This document shows positions 32,662 through 40,654 of a stretch of 64,000 bases of DNA, in pieces. Under the pieces are notes generated by a model. It saw only the letters and a list, made by a program, of their open reading frames with translations, did not search any database and was not told the DNA's origin. Source of the DNA: RYN-133 sp963708645. Its GTDB lineage: Bacteria; Actinomycetota; Actinomycetes; Mycobacteriales; Jatrophihabitantaceae. How positions within the stretch are numbered: position 1 is the stretch's first letter; each line of letters opens with the position of its first letter. The stretch is taken from positions 310,001 to 374,000 of the forward strand of contig CAVPTA010000014.1 in NCBI GenBank assembly GCA_963708645.1. Direction: 5' to 3'. Both the position numbers and the translations under genes were made by a program.

Positions 32662-32715
32662 GTGTCCACTGGAAGTTCTGTGCCCACTGGAAGTTCTGCG
32701 CCCACTGGAGGTTAT
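32662..32715 (+). repeat. 18-bp tandem repeat, three copies, over a translation start region
   Basis: Units 32662-32679, 32680-32697 and 32698-32715, followed by a partial fourth (32716-32724). Consensus GTGCCCACTGGAAGTTCT. The period is in frame and would encode a [V/A]-[P/S]-T-G-x-x repeat. Each unit has a purine-rich GGAAG/GGAGG followed by GTG or GCG. The copy with the best ribosome binding site (GGAGG) precedes GTG 32716. Confidence 0.8.
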
Positions 32716-33132
32716 GTGCCCACCGCCCCGCTCCCCCAGCCCGTGCTCGAGTTGCTCGCCCGTCCCAATCCGGCGGTCATGGCGACGATCGCCGCCGACG
32801 GACGGCCGGTCTCGGTCGCCACGTGGTACCTGCTCGAATCCGACGGCACGATCCTGCTGGGTCTCGACGCGAAGCGGGCCCGGCTCGAACACCTCGAGCG
32901 CGATCCCCGCGTCTCGCTGACAGCGCTCGCCGAGAGCGATTGGTACACCCACGTCAGCGTGCAGGGACGGGTCGTGTCCATCGCCGACGACGAGGGACTG
33001 CGCGACATCGACCGCCTCTCGCAGCACTACACCGGCGAGCCGTACCGCAATCGCGAACGCCCGCGCGTCAGCGTCCACGTCCAGATCGAGCGCTGGCACG
33101 GCTGGAGTGGCGGGCACTCGTTCGGCGCGTGA
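32716..33132 (+). CDS. PPOX/F420-class pyridoxamine-5-phosphate-oxidase-fold protein
   Basis: 138 residues: VLELLARPNPAVMATIAADG, PVSVATWYLLESDGTILLGL, KRARLEHLERDPRVSLTAL and SVQGRVVSIADDEGL, the split-barrel flavin or F420 reductase pattern common in actinomycetes. The end is FGA with GHSFGA. GTG at 32716 is chosen because GGAGG precedes it; GTG at 32680 or 32662 would add a repetitive tail. The tandem repeat just upstream makes the true start uncertain. The furA promoter begins 9 nt after the stop. Confidence 0.83.
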   Translation: MPTAPLPQPVLELLARPNPAVMATIAADGRPVSVATWYLLESDGTILLGLDAKRARLEHLERDPRVSLTALAESDWYTHVSVQGRVVSIADDEGLRDIDRLSQHYTGEPYRNRERPRVSVHVQIERWHGWSGGHSFGA

Positions 33133-33141
33133 CCCCGGATC

Positions 33142-33169
33142 TTGATTGATTCCAGAATGCGGGTAACGT
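33142..33169 (+). promoter_or_regulatory. furA-katG promoter, -35 TTGATT and -10 TAACGT
   Basis: TTGATT (33142-33147), a 16-nt spacer, then TAACGT (33164-33169). Transcription would begin near 33176-33177, at or next to the furA GTG, so the message would be leaderless, as I recall for mycobacterial furA. The segment TTGATTGATTCCAGAAT resembles conserved furA operators in actinomycetes, which supports FurA autoregulation. Confidence 0.6.
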
Positions 33170-33176
33170 CGCGAGC

Positions 33177-33632
33177 GTGCCGGCGACTGCGGAGTACGAG
33201 CTCATGTTGCGCCGGGCGGCGCTGCGCGTGACTCGTCCGCGGGTGGCCGTGCTCGACGCGGTACACACGCATCCACATGCCGACACCGACTCACTGATCG
33301 GCGCAGTCCGCGCCGAACTCGGCGAGGTATCGCATCAAGCCGTCTACGACGTGCTGCGTGCGCTGACGGCGGCCCGCCTGGTGCGACGTATCCAGCCGAC
33401 CGGCTCGGTTGCGCGTTATGAAGCGCGCGTCGGCGACAACCACCACCACGTGGTGTGCCGGTCGTGCGGCGTGATCGCCGACGCCGACTGCGCGATCGGT
33501 GACACACCGTGTCTCACCGCGTCCGACGACCACGGTTTCGTCATCGACGAAGCCGAAGTCATCTATTGGGGCCTGTGCCCCGACTGCTCATCCACCGATC
33601 ACGGAAAGGAACGTCGTGTCCGAGAAGCCTGA
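33177..33632 (+). CDS. furA: FurA, Fur-family redox-sensing repressor
   Basis: 151 residues. The winged helix spans 15-75 with VSHQAVYDVLRAL as recognition helix. Metal sites: HHH at 89-91, CRSC (Cys94, Cys97) and CPDC (Cys134, Cys137). In mycobacteria and streptomycetes this paralogue represses katG and is inactivated by oxidation. GTG start at 33177, likely leaderless. The last 17 nt overlap katG, so the two are coupled. Confidence 0.93.
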   Translation: MPATAEYELMLRRAALRVTRPRVAVLDAVHTHPHADTDSLIGAVRAELGEVSHQAVYDVLRALTAARLVRRIQPTGSVARYEARVGDNHHHVVCRSCGVIADADCAIGDTPCLTASDDHGFVIDEAEVIYWGLCPDCSSTDHGKERRVREA

Positions 33633-35850
33633 CGCCAAAGTCGGAGAGATGAACGAGCCGGAGGCCGGCGGTTGCCCGGTCTCGTCCGGCCGGCTCAACC
33701 ACCCGACCGAGGGTGGCACCAACCGTGACTGGTGGCCCAACCAGCTCAACCTGACGATTCTGCGCAAGCACCCAGCCGTCGCGAACCCGATGGGCGGCGA
33801 TTTCGACTACGCAGCCGAGTTCACCACGCTCGACCTCGACGAGGTACGTCGCGACATCGACGCGGTGATGACCGACTCGAAGCAGTTCTGGCCCGCCGAC
33901 TTCGGCCACTACGGTCCGCTGTTCATCCGCATGGCCTGGCACAGCGCAGGCACCTATCGCATCGACGACGGCCGCGGCGGGGCAGGCGCGGGCATGCAGC
34001 GCTTCGCACCGATCAACAGCTGGCCCGACAACGGCAACCTGGACAAGGCCCGCCGGCTGTTGTGGCCGGTCAAGAAGAAGTACGGCCGCAAGCTGTCATG
34101 GGCCGACCTGATGGTGTTCGCAGGTAACTGCGCGCTCGAGTCGATGGGCTTCAAGACCTTCGGCTTCGCGGGCGGTCGCGAGGACGTGTGGGAGCCGGAC
34201 GAGGACGTCTACTGGGGTCCCGAGCGCACGTGGCTCGGCGACGAGCGCTACACCGGTGACCGCGAGCTGGAGCACCCGCTCGGAGCGGTGCAGATGGGTT
34301 TGATCTACGTCAACCCGGAGGGCCCGAACGGCGAACCAGATCCGTTGGCGGCTGCTCGCGACATCCGCGAGACGTTCCGCCGCATGGCGATGAATGACGA
34401 AGAGACCGTCGCGTTGATCGCGGGCGGCCACACTTTCGGCAAGACGCACGGTGCTGCCGATCCTGACGAATACGTCGGTGCCGAGCCCGAGGGCGCGCCG
34501 CTCGAGGAGCAGGGTCTCGGCTGGAAGAACTCGTTCGGGACGGGCAAGGGTGCCGACGCGATCACGAGCGGCATCGAGGTCACCTGGACGGCGACGCCGA
34601 CCGCGTGGGACAACACGTTCTTCGACAACCTGTTCGGCTTCGAGTGGGAAAAGACGAAGAGCCCGGCCGGCGCGTGGCAGTGGCAGCCCGTCGGCGGCGC
34701 CGGTGCGGGCACGGTGCCCGGCCCTGACGCCGGATCGGCGAAGCGTCCTCCCACAATGCTGACGACCGACCTGTCGCTGCGCTTCGACCCGATCTACGAG
34801 CCGATTTCGCGGCGCTTCCACGAGAACCCGGCCGAGTTCGCCGACGCGTTCGCCCGCGCCTGGTACAAGCTCACCCACCGCGACATGGGACCGCGTAGTC
34901 GTTACTTGGGCCCGCTCGTCCCCCAGGAAGAGCTGTTGTGGCAGGACCCGGTGCCGTCGGCCGAGGGTGAGCTCATCGGTGCCGACGACATCGCCGCGCT
35001 GAAGCAGCAGATCCTCGACACCGGTCTCACGGTGTCGCAGCTGGTGTCGACCGCGTGGGCCGCGGCGTCGTCCTTCCGCGGCAGTGACAAGCGTGGCGGC
35101 GCGAACGGCGGCCGGATCCGGCTCGAACCGCAACGGGGCTGGGAGGTCAACGACCCGGACGAGCTGGCACAGGTGCTGCGCACCCTCGAGGGGGTGCAGT
35201 CGGCGTTCAACAGCGACGGCAAGCAGGTGTCGTTCGCCGATGTCGTCGTGCTGGCCGGCTGCGCTGGTGTGGAGCAGGCGGCGCGCGCGGCCGGGCACGA
35301 GGTCAGCGTCCCGTTCACGCCGGGACGTACCGACGCGAGCCAGGACCAGACCGACGTCGAGTCGTTCGCCGCGTTGGAGCCGAGTGCGGACGGATTCCGC
35401 AACTATCTCGGCAAGGGACACCGCCTGCCCGCTGAGTACCTGCTCATCGATCGCGCGAACCTGCTCAACCTGAGTGCGCCCGAGCTGACCGTGCTCGTCG
35501 GTGGCCTGCGCGTCCTCGGGGCCAACGCCGCACAGTCGCCACTTGGCGTGTTCACAACAAGGCCGCAGACGTTGACCAACGACTTCTTCGCCAATCTGCT
35601 CGACATGGACACGACGTGGACGCCCACGGCCGGAGCTGACTCAGGTGACGCCGAGACATTCGAAGGTCGCGATGGGTCCGGTGCGGTCAAATGGACGGGC
35701 AGCCGGGTCGACCTGGTCTTCGGCTCGAACTCCGAACTGCGTGCCGTGGCCGAGGTCTACGCGAGCGATGACGCACAGGACAAGTTCGTGCGTGATTTCG
35801 TTGCAGCGTGGGACAAGGTCATGAACCTCGACCGGTACGACATGCGCTGA
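33616..35850 (+). CDS. katG: Catalase-peroxidase KatG
   Basis: 744 residues, full length. Distal triad Arg105, Trp108, His109 in IRMAWHSAGTYR; proximal His272 in GGHTFGKTHG. The Trp108-Tyr231-Met257 residues needed for the covalent adduct and catalase activity are all present (GLIYVNPEG, RRMAMND). Ser318 in DAITSGIEV corresponds to M. tuberculosis Ser315. The C-terminal duplicated domain is intact to DRYDMR. GTG at 33616 has AAAGGA upstream and overlaps furA. It removes hydrogen peroxide in the cytoplasm. Confidence 0.97.
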   Translation: MSEKPDAKVGEMNEPEAGGCPVSSGRLNHPTEGGTNRDWWPNQLNLTILRKHPAVANPMGGDFDYAAEFTTLDLDEVRRDIDAVMTDSKQFWPADFGHYGPLFIRMAWHSAGTYRIDDGRGGAGAGMQRFAPINSWPDNGNLDKARRLLWPVKKKYGRKLSWADLMVFAGNCALESMGFKTFGFAGGREDVWEPDEDVYWGPERTWLGDERYTGDRELEHPLGAVQMGLIYVNPEGPNGEPDPLAAARDIRETFRRMAMNDEETVALIAGGHTFGKTHGAADPDEYVGAEPEGAPLEEQGLGWKNSFGTGKGADAITSGIEVTWTATPTAWDNTFFDNLFGFEWEKTKSPAGAWQWQPVGGAGAGTVPGPDAGSAKRPPTMLTTDLSLRFDPIYEPISRRFHENPAEFADAFARAWYKLTHRDMGPRSRYLGPLVPQEELLWQDPVPSAEGELIGADDIAALKQQILDTGLTVSQLVSTAWAAASSFRGSDKRGGANGGRIRLEPQRGWEVNDPDELAQVLRTLEGVQSAFNSDGKQVSFADVVVLAGCAGVEQAARAAGHEVSVPFTPGRTDASQDQTDVESFAALEPSADGFRNYLGKGHRLPAEYLLIDRANLLNLSAPELTVLVGGLRVLGANAAQSPLGVFTTRPQTLTNDFFANLLDMDTTWTPTAGADSGDAETFEGRDGSGAVKWTGSRVDLVFGSNSELRAVAEVYASDDAQDKFVRDFVAAWDKVMNLDRYDMR

Positions 35851-35865
35851 CAGCACATGATCAAC

Positions 35866-35895
35866 TTCGGGCCGGCCCATTCGGGTCGGCCCGAA
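35866..35895 (+). terminator. Hairpin after katG
   Basis: TTCGGGCCG (35866-35874) pairs perfectly with CGGCCCGAA (35887-35895) with a 12-nt loop, 15 nt after the katG stop. No T-run. Position and strength suit a terminator of the furA-katG message. Confidence 0.65.
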
Positions 35896-35971
35896 CCATT
35901 TGCCCGTAGTAGACACAACCACCTGTGACCTGTTTAGGATCCTTGGCTGACGCCAAGGAAAGGGCTTGCGA

Positions 35972-37552
35972 ATGATTCGCAGATCGATGTTGGTAATCGC
36001 CGCAGTTGGTGGACTGGGAGTAGGCGTGGTGGCCACAGGGCCGGCCGCGGACGCGTCCCAGGCTCCGGTGGCTCCGCGCGTCACGGTGACGTCCGCGACC
36101 CCGGCGGGGGTGACTACTCCGAAGCTGATCATCAAGTCCGAGGACCCCAAAGCGCACCTGAACGGTGGCGACATCTTCGCCGGCGTGAAGTACGACCTCG
36201 GCCCGCCCCCCAATGGCTCTGCGACCGGCGCCGACATCGTCGACAACCAGGGCCGCCAGATCTACTTCGCGCCGGCAGCGAGCGGCACGCACGTGACCGA
36301 CGTCAAGGCCCAGATGTACAAGGGCCAGCGCGTGCTGACGTTCTGGCAGGGCGGCGCCGGTTTCAACAACCCCGGCGTCGGCGCCGGCGATGACTACATC
36401 TACAACCAGCACTACAAGCTCATTCGCACGATCCACGCCCACGGCAGCGAGAGCGGCACGCCGCTGATGGCCGACCAGCACGAGTTCCTGCTGACCCCGG
36501 GTAACAGCGCGATCATCGTTGCCTACGCCGAGAAGAAGATCAACGCGAATCCGTATCGCCCGAGCGGTGACACGGTCGACCGGTCAAAGCAGGTGACGTT
36601 CGACTGCGTCATCCAGGAGATCAATCTCGACACGGCGCAGGTCGTGTTCGAGTGGCACAGCCTCAACCACGTCAGCCCGGGCCGCAGCCACCAGCCTTTG
36701 CCAGGTGACTCGGGCACGCCGGGTGACGCAAGCGCGCCGTGGGACTACTTCCACATCAACTCGGTCAAGGTCGACTCCGATCACAACCTGATCGTGTCGG
36801 GACGGCACACCTGGGCGTTCTACAAGATCAACCGGCACACCGGCGCGACCATGTGGCAGGTGCAGACGGGCCTGACCAACGGCGGGAAGTACACCACCGG
36901 TGCCCAGTCGAACTTCAAGATCGGCCCGGGTGCAGCGTTCTCGTGGCAGCACGATCCCGAGCCGCTCGGCAACAACGAGTACCGCATCTTCGACAACAAC
37001 TCGAACCAGGCCTTTCCGCCGCCCTTCGCGCCGGCGCACGTGCTGACGCTCAAGCTGAACATGGCCAACCACACGGCGACCAACCTGGGCCACATCAATT
37101 TCAACGGGTCCAAGGTTGCCGGTTCGCAGGGCAACTCGCAGCAGTTGTCGGCGAGCCACGTCTTCGTCGGCTGGGGTGCGGGCGGTGACATCACCGAGGT
37201 CAACGCGCAGCGCCAGCAGATCTTCGATGCGGCGTTCCAGGGCAACGGCTTCAACACCTACCGCGCGTACAAGTCGGATTGGGTCGGTACCCCGACCGCG
37301 TCGCCGACAGTCACCATGAACACGGTGAATGGCAACAAGCAGATGGATGTCGTGTGGAACGGTGCCAACACGGTTGCGAACTGGCGCATCCTCGGTGGCT
37401 CGAACCCGCAGAACATGGCGCAGATCGCTGTCACCAAGTGGAACGGTCTCGACACCGCGTTCCGGCTGTCGAGCTACCCGGCCTTCGTGAAGGCCGTCGC
37501 ACTGAACCCGTCCGGCAAGGTGCTCGGTCGTACGGCGGCAATGCACAGCTGA
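35972..37552 (+). CDS. Secreted arylsulfotransferase (ASST)-family protein
   Basis: 526 residues with a signal peptide (about 1-29). The body is a beta-propeller with DQHEFLLTPGNSAI (the conserved His position), NHVSPG, DYFHINSVKVDSDHNLIVSGRH, the family hallmark, and FSWQHDPEPLG. ASST enzymes move sulfate between phenols without PAPS; many actinomycete relatives are uncharacterised. ATG at 35972 is preferred over TTG at 35966 because AAAGGG is 7 nt upstream. Single gene closed by a perfect hairpin. Confidence 0.85.
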   Translation: MIRRSMLVIAAVGGLGVGVVATGPAADASQAPVAPRVTVTSATPAGVTTPKLIIKSEDPKAHLNGGDIFAGVKYDLGPPPNGSATGADIVDNQGRQIYFAPAASGTHVTDVKAQMYKGQRVLTFWQGGAGFNNPGVGAGDDYIYNQHYKLIRTIHAHGSESGTPLMADQHEFLLTPGNSAIIVAYAEKKINANPYRPSGDTVDRSKQVTFDCVIQEINLDTAQVVFEWHSLNHVSPGRSHQPLPGDSGTPGDASAPWDYFHINSVKVDSDHNLIVSGRHTWAFYKINRHTGATMWQVQTGLTNGGKYTTGAQSNFKIGPGAAFSWQHDPEPLGNNEYRIFDNNSNQAFPPPFAPAHVLTLKLNMANHTATNLGHINFNGSKVAGSQGNSQQLSASHVFVGWGAGGDITEVNAQRQQIFDAAFQGNGFNTYRAYKSDWVGTPTASPTVTMNTVNGNKQMDVVWNGANTVANWRILGGSNPQNMAQIAVTKWNGLDTAFRLSSYPAFVKAVALNPSGKVLGRTAAMHS

Positions 37553-37569
37553 TCAAGGACTGCTCCGCT

Positions 37570-37608
37570 GATAGCGGGGGTGGGTGCATCGCACCCACCC
37601 CCGCTATC
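37570..37608. terminator. Perfect 18-bp hairpin after ASST gene
   Basis: GATAGCGGGGGTGGGTGC (37570-37587), loop ATC, and its exact complement at 37591-37608. It starts 17 nt after the stop codon. Very stable and without a T-run, a common actinomycete terminator form. It also faces the decayed 13E12-type gene on the other strand. Confidence 0.8.
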
Positions 37609-37813
37609 GGTTAAGGCGGCGCGCCATCAACGCCTGAGTCGGCAGGCGAAGCACAAACGACAATCAGCGTCCGAACCCAAGCGGTCGACGACCACAGCAG
37701 GATGACCCGGCTGGAACGTGCACAACACGAGCGCGGACGAGTTGCCAGTCTTGGTCCACGAGAGTCGACCGAGTAACCTCGGCATTTAGCCACGAACGCT
37801 ACAGCCGGCCCGG

Positions 37814-38995
37814 CTACGGATCGGCGGCAGGAGAGTCGTCGATCGGCTTGCCGTAGCGCCGCCCGGTCGGCGAGATCCACCAGGTCGTGCCGTTCGAGTC
37901 GCGCGTAGACTGTCCAGCCGGCGTCGTGTTTGCAGTGGTGATGCCGCAGACAGAACGGTTCGAGGTTGCTGATGACGGTGTTTCGGCCGTTGTAGGGGGC
38001 GATGTGGTCGCATTCGCAGCGGATCGCGCGGCGGTTGCAGCCGGGGAACCGGCAGGTCGGGTGCTGGGCGCTGACCCAACGCCATTGCGCTGCGGAGGGG
38101 TAGCGGCGTTCGGGGTGAGCATCGATGCCGCACTCGGGGATCACCCGACCGGACGCGTCGACCAGCACCCGGTCGATGCGGGTCGACGGGTCGGCCAGGA
38201 TCTCGCGGACCTGGCTCGCGGGGATCGGGCCGTAACCGGCCAGTTCACCGGGCAGATCGCTCGATCCCGTCGGCGGTGTCCTCACGGACCAGCACCTGGA
38301 CCCGTATCCCGCGGGCCGGCGTCCCGCGAGGGTGCGGCCCAGGACGAGGTCGCGCAGGGTGTCGGCACGTTTCTGGTCCATAGTGCGGTCGTCGTTGACC
38401 TTCTTCGCCAATGCGGTCAGCCGCGCAAACATCGCTTCGCCGTCGGCGGCGGTGTGGGTCGACCAGATGCCGGTCATCCCGTCGGGCAACGGGTTGCAGT
38501 GCACCAGCCGCTCGGCCGTGGCCTCGACGTGGCGCTCTTCTTCCTTACGGGTATCCAAGCGCGCGATCACGCGCCGCAACGACGCCCGGAACCGGGTCAC
38601 CGTCTGTTCCGCTGCCCGCTCGAGCACCCGCTCCTCGACCTGGGCGATCACCACCGGATCCAGCTGGAGGTCAGGTTCGACGCGACGCGCACATGCGCAT
38701 CACTGATCCGACCCGCCTCATGCAGCGCGAACAGCCGCGGCAACCGCTCGACCAGGTGCGTGGCCTGCATCAGCCGCGTCTTCGCATAATCCGGCGACCA
38801 CCGCAACGCACACGCGACGTCCTCGCGCGCCCACTCCTTATCGTCGGACGGGTCGTGGATGGCGGCCAAGAACCACTCCCGACGCGCCTGAACCCGCGCC
38901 TCGAGTCTGGTCAGCTCCTCCAGGCAGTCGAACCGTTGATCGCGCGGCAACGTCGCGGGATCCACGCGCAATAACCGCTCGATCTTCCTCGCCAC
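37814..38995 (-). pseudogene. 13E12 repeat / DUF222-HNH endonuclease, frameshifted
   Basis: A DUF222 plus HNH gene in pieces. Intact-looking segments: MARKIERLLRVDPATLP to AHVRVASNL (from 38995); LDPVVIAQVEERVLERAAEQ in a second frame; RVQVLVREDTADGIERSA in a third frame near 38260-38300; GELAGYGPIPASQVREIL, then the HNH part CRFPGCNRRAIRCECDHIAP and LCLRHHHCKHDAGW-like residues; and finally TWWISPTGRRYGKPIDD in another frame ending at 37814. At least four frame changes are needed, so it cannot make a full protein. Such genes are multicopy relics in mycobacteria and relatives. Confidence 0.85.
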
Positions 38996-39328
38996 AACCC
39001 GAACCTACGACCAGGGTCTGACAGTTTCTGCGCGAGAATCCGCTTCGACAACAGCGGATTCTTGTTGTCATCACTTTAGAGACTTCACGCCCGAAACCTG
39101 GTCTAACAATCGCGATGTACCTACTCCATCCACTGCACGCTGATCACAGTCACCTCAGGTCGAGCAATCCGCGCGAACAACGGACCACCGGATCGGCGTT
39201 CGAGCACAGCACCTGACGGCGCGGGCGCGCGATAGCGCTCACGGCCGGTCGTCAGCAGTCGTCGCACTGCACCGGTGACTGCGGCGCATTCACGGAGAAC
39301 ACGAACCTGAGTTCGGCGTGCAGAAGGT
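38996..39328. other. Intergenic stretch without recognisable gene
   Basis: About 333 nt between the 13E12-type pseudogene and the deazaflavin reductase gene. It is somewhat more AT-rich near 39050-39130. I see no coding frame with homology, no tRNA-like fold and no clear repeat. Confidence 0.5.
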
Positions 39329-39760
39329 TCAGTCAGCGCGGGTGAGCGCGAGCACGGGGATCGTGCGCACCCCAGCAGTCTTGCGTTCGTACTCGGCGAA
39401 GCCGGGGTAGCGCCGCGCCTGTTCGGCGTAGATGCGGTCGCGGTCGTCGCCGGTCAACTCTCGCACGCTCACGCCGTACTTCTCGGTGCCGATCTCGACC
39501 TCGCCGGCTCCGGCGCTCACGAGGTTGTAGTACCAGTCCGGGTTCGACGGAGCACCTGCCTTCGACGCGAACACATAGACCGTCGCATCGTCGGACTCGT
39601 CGGCGAGGTACATCATCGGTGCCACGTTCTCGCGGCCGGACTTGCGGCCGCGAGAGTGCACCAGCAGCACCGGCGCACCCTCGAAGTTGCCGCCTACGCG
39701 TCCCTCGTTGGCGCGGAACTCCGCGATGACCTTGGCGTTCCAGTCGTTGGGTTCAGACAT
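39329..39760 (-). CDS. Deazaflavin (F420)-dependent nitroreductase-family protein
   Basis: 143 residues of the Ddn family: VIAEFRANEGRVGGNFEGAP, VLLVHSRGRKSGRENVAPMM, NPDWYYNLVSAG and RRYPGFAEYERKTAGVRTIP, all typical. These proteins reduce quinones or nitro compounds with F420H2. The RGRKSGRE basic loop is where the F420 tail or phosphate binds in relatives. A nested hairpin repeat lies immediately upstream (39787-39859). Confidence 0.88.
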   Translation of the reverse strand: MSEPNDWNAKVIAEFRANEGRVGGNFEGAPVLLVHSRGRKSGRENVAPMMYLADESDDATVYVFASKAGAPSNPDWYYNLVSAGAGEVEIGTEKYGVSVRELTGDDRDRIYAEQARRYPGFAEYERKTAGVRTIPVLALTRAD

Positions 39761-39786
39761 GTTCGGCCCCCTGCCGTCGTAGTCGT

Positions 39787-39859
39787 GTGACAGTGGTCAG
39801 CTCGGACGCACAGTGGTCAGTTCCAACTGACCACTGCCGTCCGAACCGACCACTGTCAC
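39787..39859. repeat. Nested inverted repeats with four copies of a CAGTGGTC motif
   Basis: Outer arms GTGACAGTGGTC (39787-39798) and GACCACTGTCAC (39848-39859); inner arms CAGTGGTCAGTT (39811-39822) and AACTGACCACTG (39825-39836) with loop CC; between them GGACG pairs with CGTCC. It forms one long interrupted hairpin, or two alternative ones. It sits between the secreted-protein gene's stop (39901) and the reductase start (39760), both on the minus strand, so it may be a terminator or a control element for the reductase. Confidence 0.7.
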
Positions 39860-39900
39860 GACGGTACTGACGTGCGGTGAACAGCGGTGAACAGCGACGC

Positions 39901-40521
39901 TCAGCAGACCTGGTTCGCCGTGGTCACCGAGTAGTTGGGTGTGTTCAGCGAACTGGCACTGTCACCGAACTGACCGGTGGCCGAGAAGCCGGAGCTGATA
40001 CGCATCTCGACGTTCGCGAGCAACGAGCCCTTGTCGGCGACACCCTTGGTGTAGGTCGCGGCGACAAGGAACCCACGGCCGTCCGCGGGCTTGTCCTGGG
40101 TCGGCAGTCCCTGCGTGATCAACCGCAGAGTGCCGGCATAGGTACGCGCACCCGCGGGGTCGGTGAGCAACGCCGCGCCGATGAGTGCGCCACGCTGCGT
40201 CTTCAGATTGACCGTCCACGTCACCCTCGAAACCGTCAGCACGCCCTTGAGCGAGTAGTCGGTCGAACCGGGTGTCACGTCGATCTCGGCGCCGTGCCAC
40301 CCGCCGCGGAAGGTCACGTACGGGATGCCGTCCTCACCGGCGCACCTCGTCGGCGCGAACTTCGGGGCGGGCGCGAGTCGCATGATCGCGTTGGCCTTGT
40401 CGATCTCGGGCACGCCGGATATCGCCACGGCGACTCCGGCCGACACTGCAACGGCGACGAGTGCGGCGGCTCCGGCGAGCAATCCACGCCGGGGAAGGCG
40501 GCGCATGTGCTTCGTGATCAT
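39901..40521 (-). CDS. Secreted or membrane-anchored protein of unknown function
   Basis: 206 residues. The N-terminus MITKHMRRLPRRGLLAGAAA and following hydrophobic stretch form a signal peptide (twin-Arg-like RRLPRRG, but not a clean Tat motif). The remainder is a predicted beta-rich domain with one Cys at position about 60 and a terminal Cys. I do not recognise the family. ATG at 40521 has GGGAG 7 nt upstream; that site lies against a 13-bp hairpin arm. An upstream palindrome at 40591-40608 may be its operator. Confidence 0.7.
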   Translation of the reverse strand: MITKHMRRLPRRGLLAGAAALVAVAVSAGVAVAISGVPEIDKANAIMRLAPAPKFAPTRCAGEDGIPYVTFRGGWHGAEIDVTPGSTDYSLKGVLTVSRVTWTVNLKTQRGALIGAALLTDPAGARTYAGTLRLITQGLPTQDKPADGRGFLVAATYTKGVADKGSLLANVEMRISSGFSATGQFGDSASSLNTPNYSVTTANQVC

Positions 40522-40527
40522 CGAATC

Positions 40528-40587
40528 TCCCTGGACGACGGGCACCCGGCCGGGCGCCGGGCGGACGCGGGCTGCGTCGTCCAGGGA
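40528..40587 (-). promoter_or_regulatory. 5'-leader hairpin covering the ribosome binding site
   Basis: TCCCTGGACGACG (40528-40540) and CGTCGTCCAGGGA (40575-40587) are perfect 13-bp inverted repeats with a 34-nt G/C-rich loop. On the minus-strand message the proximal arm ends in CCAGGGA, which contains most of the AGGGAG ribosome binding site of the 40521 start. Folding would hide it, which suggests translational control. Confidence 0.6.
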
Positions 40588-40590
40588 TGA

Positions 40591-40608
40591 GGTCACGCGC
40601 GCGTGACC
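40591..40608. promoter_or_regulatory. Perfect 18-bp palindrome, possible operator
   Basis: GGTCACGCGCGCGTGACC is its own complement. It lies about 70 nt upstream of the secreted-protein ATG and 47 nt from the DUF1801 gene stop. Symmetric sites of this length often bind TetR- or LacI-type dimers. No candidate regulator is adjacent. Confidence 0.45.
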
Positions 40609-40654
40609 GATACGTCGCGCACGCGTAGTCGGCGTGCGTTGGACGCATTGCCGA

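Noticed and set aside
34096..35421. Long minus-strand open frame opposite katG
   Set aside because: The plus strand has every KatG catalytic residue; the antisense frame has no homology and atypical composition.
37611..37813. C-terminal extension of the 13E12-type gene
   Set aside because: This frame loses homology after the HNH motif; the true C-terminus (SPTGRRYGKPIDD) is in another frame ending at 37814.
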